Assembly: GCA_902464645.1 (NCBI GenBank)
Contig: CABQKL010000089.1
Location: 1 to 7,276 of the forward strand
Reading direction: 5' to 3'
Length of the DNA: 7,276 bases
From: an uncultured Collinsella sp.
GTDB taxonomy: Bacteria; Actinomycetota; Coriobacteriia; Coriobacteriales; Coriobacteriaceae
Each line of letters starts with the position of its first letter. The stretch's first letter is position 1. This document shows, in pieces, positions 1 through 4,379 of the stretch. A program made the position numbers and the translations under genes. The notes under the pieces are model-generated. The model had not been told where the DNA came from and made no database searches. It saw only the letters and a list, made by a program, of their open reading frames with translations.

Positions 1-399
1 ATCGAGGGCGTGTACCCCAACTACAAGCAGCTCATCCCCGATTCGTGCGTGACGAGCGTCAAGATCGACGTGGCGGCTTTTAATGCCGCCCTCAAGCGCG
101 TGGCGGTCATCGCGAGCGCGAACCCCGCAGTCAAGTTCGAGATCGATGTCGAGAACGGCCAGATGGGCCTGTCCTCCATCTCCAATGACCAGGATCTGGC
201 GCAGGAGACAATCGATGTCGAGGCCGAGGGCGAGTCGGGCACCATCGCCTTTAACTACCACTACATCTTTGGCTGCCTCAATGCCCTATCCAAGGAGAAG
301 GAGATCACGTTGGAGCTCAAGAGCTACTCGCAGGCGGGTATCTTTAAGTCCTACGACAAGATCAACTATCTGTACCTGGTCATGCCGGTTCGCATCTAG
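1..399 (+). CDS. dnaN: DNA polymerase III beta subunit (sliding clamp), C-terminal part only
   Basis: This is the C-terminal 132 residues of the beta clamp, the ring that tethers the replicative polymerase and other DNA enzymes to DNA. The reading frame is open from base 1, so the gene is cut by the window edge; the full family length is about 366-370 aa. The visible part begins with IEGVYPNYKQLIP, matching the family motif (L/I)(D/E)GxxPxYxxxIP. It covers most of the third clamp domain and ends in VMPVRI, matching the conserved C-terminal MPMRL-type end that forms part of the pocket where clamp-binding peptides dock. The GTG at 10 lies inside this conserved motif and is not a start. The stop is TAG at 397-399, and recF starts 9 bases later, the usual neighbour in origin-proximal operons. 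Nothing in the visible part looks degraded. Confidence 0.96.
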   Translation: MEGVYPNYKQLIPDSCVTSVKIDVAAFNAALKRVAVIASANPAVKFEIDVENGQMGLSSISNDQDLAQETIDVEAEGESGTIAFNYHYIFGCLNALSKEKEITLELKSYSQAGIFKSYDKINYLYLVMPVRI

Positions 400-408
400 C
401 GCTGCGCC

Positions 409-1515
409 ATGACCATGTTTGCCCGCAACCTTTCCGTCGCGCGCTACCGCAGTTTCGATAGCTACCGTCTTGACCTGGACGAGGGCGTGACGGTGCTTGC
501 GGGGCCCAACGCGGCGGGAAAGACCAACCTTATAGAGGCGCTGCAGCTTTTGACGAGCGGCGCCTCGTTTAGGCATCCCACCGCTACCGAGCTCGTGCAC
601 GACGGCACGGGCTCGTGCAGGCTCGAGTTGAGACTCGAGGGCGATGGCCGCGTGCTCGATATGGGGCTGGGCGTTGAGGACGGCAAGCGCTCGTTTAGCC
701 GTAACGGCAAGAGATGTTCGGCCCCCGGCGTGCGCGGGGTTTTGCCGAGCGTGCTTTTTTGCCCCGATCATCTGGATATGGTCAAACGCGGTGCCAGTGT
801 GCGCCGCGCCGCCCTCGATGACTTTGGCGTGCAACTGAGCGCCCGTTACGCCGACCTGGCGAGCACCTACGGGCGTTGCGTGACGCAGCGCAACGCCCTG
901 CTCAAGGAGTCCTGGTGCTGCCGCGAGATGCTTGGCGCATGGAATGACTCCATCGCCCGCGCCGGGTCAGCCCTGCTCGTACATCGTTTGGCCCTGCTCG
1001 ACCGACTGGCAGGCCATGTGCGCGCCGCGTATGGGCAGGTGGCGTCCGGTGAGGACGCAGGCGTGTCCTATGTGTCCACGCTGGGGGATTTGCCTCAAAC
1101 CGAGGGGCGCGAGGAACTTAAGGACTGGGCATACGAGCATATGCTCGCGGCCCTCGATGAGCGTGCCGATGAGGAGATGCGCCGCGGCGTGACGCTTGTG
1201 GGTCCGCATCGCGACGAGATTGAGTTTTCCGTCGCGGGCCGATCGGCCCGTTCATTTGCCAGCCAAGGGCAGCAGCGAACGCTGGTGCTTGCCTGGAAGG
1301 TGGCAGAAGTGGCCGTGGCGCGCGATATCCTGGGCACCGCGCCACTGCTGCTTTTGGACGACGTGATGAGCGAGCTCGATGCCGGGCGCCGAGGCGCTTT
1401 TCTGCAGCTGATCGGTGATGACATCCAGACGGTCATAACCACCACCAACTTGGGGTACTTTACTGATGATCTGCTTGAACGAGCCAAGGTGGTGAGCATG
1501 GGTGAGGCGTGCTAA
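409..1515 (+). CDS. recF: DNA replication and repair protein RecF
   Basis: RecF is an SMC/ABC-like ATPase that recognises gapped DNA and, with RecO and RecR, loads RecA for gap repair and fork restart. The 368 aa fit the family length. All ATPase motifs are visible: Walker A GPNAAGKT at residues 32-39, the RecF-typical GPHRDEIEF at 265-273, the ABC signature SQGQQR at 285-290, Walker B LLLLDD ending at D317-D318, and the D-loop SELD at 321-324. A further family motif, CPDHLDMVKRG, lies at 118-128. The start is uncertain by two codons: ATG at 409 (MTMF) or ATG at 415 (MFARNL). Neither has a recognisable Shine-Dalgarno, and the dnaN stop lies only 9 bases upstream, so translation probably depends on reinitiation by ribosomes leaving dnaN. 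The 3' end overlaps the start of dciA by 14 bases. Confidence 0.96.
   Translation: MTMFARNLSVARYRSFDSYRLDLDEGVTVLAGPNAAGKTNLIEALQLLTSGASFRHPTATELVHDGTGSCRLELRLEGDGRVLDMGLGVEDGKRSFSRNGKRCSAPGVRGVLPSVLFCPDHLDMVKRGASVRRAALDDFGVQLSARYADLASTYGRCVTQRNALLKESWCCREMLGAWNDSIARAGSALLVHRLALLDRLAGHVRAAYGQVASGEDAGVSYVSTLGDLPQTEGREELKDWAYEHMLAALDERADEEMRRGVTLVGPHRDEIEFSVAGRSARSFASQGQQRTLVLAWKVAEVAVARDILGTAPLLLLDDVMSELDAGRRGAFLQLIGDDIQTVITTTNLGYFTDDLLERAKVVSMGEAC
1486..1492 (+). promoter_or_regulatory. Ribosome binding site of dciA, inside recF
   Basis: AAGGTGG lies 9 bases before the GTG at 1502. It supports that start, which is also the first possible one after the in-frame TGA at 1493-1495. The site is within the recF coding sequence. 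Confidence 0.6.
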
Positions 1516-2065
1516 TTACGAGCGCGAGAACGGAACGGTTGCCTTTGGCGGCTTTTTGGATGCCGAGCGTCAGCGCATCCTGGCGGCCGCGACACCTGAG
1601 CGCCGCGCGCAAATGGAGGCTGCCGAGGAGTCGCGCGCGGTCTATCGTGCCTGGAATGCGGTGTGCTCGGGCACGCGCGAGGGACGCCACGTGACGGGCC
1701 TGCGCTACCTGCCCGAGTCCAATGAGCTGCTGGTGTATCTCGATTCGCCCTCGTGGACGCAGGAGATGACGCTGCTGCGCGAGATCATCCGGGCACGCAT
1801 GGAGCGGGCCGGCGCGCATGTGGACGGCCTGGTGTTCAAAACGACCGCGCCCGGTCACACGCCGCCGGCTGCCAAGGAGCGCCTGCGCCCGGCCGTGACC
1901 GAGCGACCGCCGGTTTCGCACGCCGATCTAAGCGAAGCCGAACGCGGCGAGATCGAGCGCCAAGTGGCGCCCATCGAAGACCAAAAACTGCGCGAGGCCC
2001 TCGAGAATGCCATGAGAGCCAGTGCCGAGTGGGCCAAGGGCGTGCAAAGCGAGAAAGAGCCTTAA
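1502..2065 (+). CDS. dciA: DciA-like DUF721 protein (probable replicative helicase loader/operator)
   Basis: DUF721/DciA proteins act in replication initiation by helping place the DnaB helicase; they serve in bacteria that lack the DnaC/DnaI loaders. Of the 187 residues, about 45-113 match the DUF721 pattern: a tryptophan after the first helix (W51 in YRAWNAV), a hydrophobic strand LLVYL at 76-80, then SPSW with W85 and a helix TQEMTLLREIIRARM, ending in a strand VDGLVFKT. Residues 141-180 form a second helical, charged part containing IEDQKLREALENAM, a tail I associate with actinobacterial DUF721 proteins; residues 114-140 look like a flexible Pro/Arg linker. The GTG start overlaps the end of recF by 14 bases, so translation is probably coupled to recF. 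The position between recF and gyrB is the usual actinobacterial one. The helicase-loading role comes from family knowledge and is not shown by the sequence itself. Confidence 0.88.
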   Translation: MRRANYERENGTVAFGGFLDAERQRILAAATPERRAQMEAAEESRAVYRAWNAVCSGTREGRHVTGLRYLPESNELLVYLDSPSWTQEMTLLREIIRARMERAGAHVDGLVFKTTAPGHTPPAAKERLRPAVTERPPVSHADLSEAERGEIERQVAPIEDQKLREALENAMRASAEWAKGVQSEKEP

Positions 2066-2091
2066 ATCGCATCTGGTGGCCTTGTAGAGCC

Positions 2092-2121
2092 AAATACCCT
2101 CGCTCCCGAGGGTATTTTTTT
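2092..2121 (+). terminator. Intrinsic terminator after dciA
   Basis: A perfect 11-bp stem (2092-2102 with 2107-2117) has a CTCC loop, and the seven T residues at 2115-2121 run from the base of the 3' arm beyond it. It lies 26 bases after the dciA stop and separates dnaN-recF-dciA from the gyrase genes. The 5' side has only three A residues, so it should work mainly on the + strand. Confidence 0.9.
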
Positions 2122-2131
2122 ACGATAAACT
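2121..2131 (+). promoter_or_regulatory. Possible -10 region of the gyrB-gyrA promoter
   Basis: The only AT-rich stretch between the terminator and gyrB contains two overlapping TANNNT matches, TACGAT (2121-2126) and TAAACT (2126-2131), each 4 of 6 to the -10 consensus. No convincing -35 lies at the right distance, because that position falls in the terminator stem. A different reading, TTTACG (2119-2124) with TACACA (2142-2147) at 17 bases, is no better. A promoter somewhere in 2100-2155 is expected because the terminator lies just upstream. The exact placement is a guess. Confidence 0.25.
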
Positions 2132-2159
2132 AGTAAGGCTGTACACATTTTCTTAGCTG

Positions 2160-2166
2160 AAGGAGG
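2160..2166 (+). promoter_or_regulatory. Ribosome binding site of gyrB
   Basis: AAGGAGG is a near-perfect Shine-Dalgarno, 4 bases before the GTG at 2171. The spacing is short, but gyrA uses the same 4-base spacing. It fixes the GTG start, and the resulting N-terminus (MANENDYDGGEIKILEGLEAV) matches normal GyrB starts. Confidence 0.85.
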
Positions 2167-2170
2167 ACGT

Positions 2171-4201
2171 GTGGCAAACGAAAACGATTACGATGGCGGC
2201 GAGATTAAGATTCTCGAAGGTCTCGAGGCCGTTCGTAAGCGCCCGGGCATGTATATCGGCTCGACGAGCGCCAGCGGTCTGCATCACCTGGTGTGGGAGA
2301 TCGTTGACAACTCCGTTGACGAGGCCATGGCCGGTTTCTGCACCGAGATTTACGTGACGGTCCACGCCGACAACTCCATCACGGTCGTCGACAACGGGCG
2401 AGGCATCCCCGTCGACGAGCATCCCATCAAAAAGATCCCGACGCTCGAGGTCGTTATGACGATCCTGCACGCCGGCGGTAAGTTCGATAACTCGGCCTAC
2501 AAGGTCTCGGGCGGACTGCACGGCGTGGGCATCTCCGTCGTCAACGCACTGTCCAAGCGCGTGGTCGTGCAGGTGCGCCGTGATGGCAGCGTCTACGAGA
2601 TGGAGTTCTCGCGCGGCAAGACCGTCAAGAAGATGGAGGTCGTGGGCACCTCGGATTCGACGGGTACCACCGTCAGCTTCTGGCCCGACGACGAGATTTT
2701 CGAGACCTGTGTCTACGATTTCGATACGCTGCACAACCGTCTGCAGGAGACGGCGTTCCTCAATAAGAATCTAAAGATTGTGCTGACCGACGAGCGCGAG
2801 GCGACTCCCCACGCGGAGGAGTTCTGCTACGAGGGCGGCATCATCGACTTCGTCAAGTTCCTCAACGACGGCAAAGACGTTCCCGAGGCCTTCAAGGAGC
2901 CCATCTATATCGAGGGCAAGTCGGATCCGGATGCGCCCGTGACCAAGATGGGCGAGGTCGAGGTGTCCCTGCAGTGGAATGCCGGCTACGGCGAGAACGT
3001 CATGTCGTTTGCCAACGACATCTACACCCCCGAGGGCGGCATGCATCTCGAGGGCTTCCGCACCGCTCTCACCCGCGTGATCAACGATTACGCTCGCAAG
3101 CAGAACCTACTCAAGGAGAAGGAGGCCAACCTGAGCGGCGACGACGTGCGCGAGGGGCTTTCGGCCGTCATCTCGGTCAAGCTGCCCGACCCGCAGTTTG
3201 AGGGCCAAACCAAGGCCAAGCTCGGCAGCTCCTACATGCGCGCGCTCACGCTCAAGATCGTGACCGATGGGCTGACCGATTATCTGGAGGAGCATCCCAA
3301 ACCCGCCCGCGAGATCGTCAAGAAGGCCCAGCAGGCATGCAAGGCCCGCAACGCCGCCCGCAAGGCGCGCGAGGCGACCCGCCGCAAGAGCCTGCTCGAG
3401 ACGGCGTCGCTGCCCGGCAAGCTCGCCGACTGCTCGGTACGCGATGCCGAGCTGACCGAGCTCTTTATCGTAGAGGGCGACTCGGCAGGCGGTTCGGCCA
3501 AGGACGGCCGTCGCCGAGACATCCAGGCGATTCTGCCCCTGCGCGGCAAGATTTTGAACGTCGAGCGCGTGGGTGACCACCGCGCGTTCTCGAGCGACAC
3601 CATCCAATCCCTGATCACCGCGATCGGCTGCGGCGTCACGACGAGCGCCGGCGACGGTGGCGACTTCGATATCAGCAAGGCGCGCTACCACAAGATCATC
3701 ATCATGACCGATGCAGACGTTGACGGTGCGCATATCCGCATCCTGCTGCTGACGTTCTTCTACAAGTACATGCGCCCGCTGATCGATGCCGGCTATGTCT
3801 ATGTTGCCTGCCCGCCCATCTTTGGCATTAAGGTACGCAACAAGATCCATTACGTGTATCCCAACGGCCGCCAGCCCGAAGACGAGATTCTGCGCGACAC
3901 CATTCAGAGCCTGGGCCTGAACCCCGACGACAACGACGAGGACGGCAAGGCCAAGGATGGCAAGATCACCAAGAAGCGCAAGGGCTATACCGTCCAGCGC
4001 TACAAGGGCCTGGGCGAGATGGACCCCAAGCAGCTTGCCTCGACGACGATGGACCCCAAGACCCGTATCCTGCAGCGCGTGTCGATCGAGGACGCCGTGG
4101 TGGCGGACCGCGCCGTGCGCGAGCTCATGGGTTCCGAGGTCGGCTATCGCCGCGAGTACATCGAGAAGCACGCACATGACGCACGATTCTTAGACGCCTA
4201 G
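2171..4201 (+). CDS. gyrB: DNA gyrase subunit B
   Basis: GyrB is the ATPase subunit of DNA gyrase; with GyrA it forms the A2B2 enzyme that introduces negative supercoils. The 676 residues show the full domain order. The GHKL ATPase has E43 and N47 in EIVDNSVDE, D74 in DNGRGIP, and the ATP-lid glycines GGLHGVG at 114-120. The transducer carries the QTK loop at 346-348. The TOPRIM domain has EGDSAGG at 435-441, the metal-binding DADVD at 514-518, and QRYKGLGEMD at 609-618. The C-terminus ends normally in ARFLDA. Context (next to recF and gyrA) favours GyrB over the paralogue ParE. Between the TOPRIM core and QRYKGLGEMD, residues 584-605 form a charged insert, acidic first and then basic, that is absent from short GyrB proteins such as that of B. 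subtilis. The gene follows a terminator, so it probably has its own promoter and is transcribed with gyrA. Confidence 0.98.
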   Translation: MANENDYDGGEIKILEGLEAVRKRPGMYIGSTSASGLHHLVWEIVDNSVDEAMAGFCTEIYVTVHADNSITVVDNGRGIPVDEHPIKKIPTLEVVMTILHAGGKFDNSAYKVSGGLHGVGISVVNALSKRVVVQVRRDGSVYEMEFSRGKTVKKMEVVGTSDSTGTTVSFWPDDEIFETCVYDFDTLHNRLQETAFLNKNLKIVLTDEREATPHAEEFCYEGGIIDFVKFLNDGKDVPEAFKEPIYIEGKSDPDAPVTKMGEVEVSLQWNAGYGENVMSFANDIYTPEGGMHLEGFRTALTRVINDYARKQNLLKEKEANLSGDDVREGLSAVISVKLPDPQFEGQTKAKLGSSYMRALTLKIVTDGLTDYLEEHPKPAREIVKKAQQACKARNAARKAREATRRKSLLETASLPGKLADCSVRDAELTELFIVEGDSAGGSAKDGRRRDIQAILPLRGKILNVERVGDHRAFSSDTIQSLITAIGCGVTTSAGDGGDFDISKARYHKIIIMTDADVDGAHIRILLLTFFYKYMRPLIDAGYVYVACPPIFGIKVRNKIHYVYPNGRQPEDEILRDTIQSLGLNPDDNDEDGKAKDGKITKKRKGYTVQRYKGLGEMDPKQLASTTMDPKTRILQRVSIEDAVVADRAVRELMGSEVGYRREYIEKHAHDARFLDA

Positions 4202-4206
4202 CTTTC

Positions 4207-4293
4207 CCAGGCACCCCATCTTGCCCTTCAGGATTTCGGGCGCCGCACGCAAGGCGTGCGCCCTCATCCTTCAGGGCAACCTGGGGCACCTGG
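4207..4293 (+). repeat. Very long interrupted inverted repeat (hairpin) between gyrB and gyrA
   Basis: Starting 5 bases after the gyrB stop, the two arms pair in order: 4207-4211 with 4289-4293 (CCAGG/CCTGG), 4214-4218 with 4282-4286, 4221-4227 with 4273-4279 (TTGCCCT/AGGGCAA), 4230-4234 with 4266-4270 (AGGAT/ATCCT), 4238-4240 with 4261-4263, and 4244-4250 with 4254-4260 (CGCACGC/GCGTGCG) around an AAG loop. That is 32 base pairs broken only by small internal loops and one CGC bulge. The octamer CCTTCAGG occurs in both arms (4225-4232 and 4268-4275). No T-tract follows, so it is not an ordinary terminator. It could be a leader structure, an mRNA processing or stability element, or an extragenic palindrome that recurs in the genome. 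The pairing is seen directly; the role is unknown. Confidence 0.85.
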
Positions 4294-4379
4294 AAAACCT
4301 AGGAGGGTTATCCGGTGTTCCCGGTAATCCGTCTCCGTGGTGGGGAACTAATGGACCACGCAAACCATGAGGAGGTAAC
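4294..4379 (+). promoter_or_regulatory. Second half of the gyrA leader, with competing small hairpins
   Basis: This stretch lies between the long hairpin and gyrA and has no recognisable promoter. Hairpin A is 4305-4330 (arms GGGTTA-CCGG and CCGG-TAATCC, one bulged T, one G-T pair, 5-base loop). Hairpin B is 4336-4341 with 4355-4360 (CGTGGT/ACCACG). A third pairing, 4317-4322 with 4343-4348 (GTTCCC/GGGAAC), would exclude both A and B. AGGAGGG at 4301-4307 is a good Shine-Dalgarno 7 bases before a GTG at 4315, which opens a 44-codon frame ending at 4449 inside gyrA. The pairings are visible, but each is short enough to occur by chance. Regulation is inferred. Confidence 0.35.
4370..4375 (+). 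promoter_or_regulatory. Ribosome binding site of gyrA
   Basis: AGGAGG lies 4 bases before the GTG at 4380. It decides the start, because the GyrA core begins about 71 residues later than this GTG would suggest. The next in-frame starts, ATG at 4410 and ATG at 4434, have no comparable site at a usable distance. Confidence 0.85.

Noticed and set aside
10..12. GTG at 10 as the start of a short protein
   Set aside because: The frame is open to base 1, and the residues on both sides of this GTG belong to a conserved DnaN motif, so it is an internal valine.
3107..4177. A 356-codon open frame on the minus strand opposite gyrB
   Set aside because: It has the same shadow composition (Leu/Ala/Val/Asp-rich) as the frame opposite gyrA and no domain motifs; gyrB on the + strand explains the sequence fully.
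4308..4316. TTATCCGGT as a DnaA box in the gyrA leader
   Set aside because: Only the first six of nine positions fit TTATCCACA, no other boxes cluster nearby, and the origin is expected upstream of dnaA/dnaN.
4262..4372. CCTCAT (4262-4267) pairing with ATGAGG (4367-4372) to hide the gyrA ribosome site
   Set aside because: Only six base pairs over about 100 bases, and it would need the much stronger long hairpin to open. Too weak to propose without conservation data.
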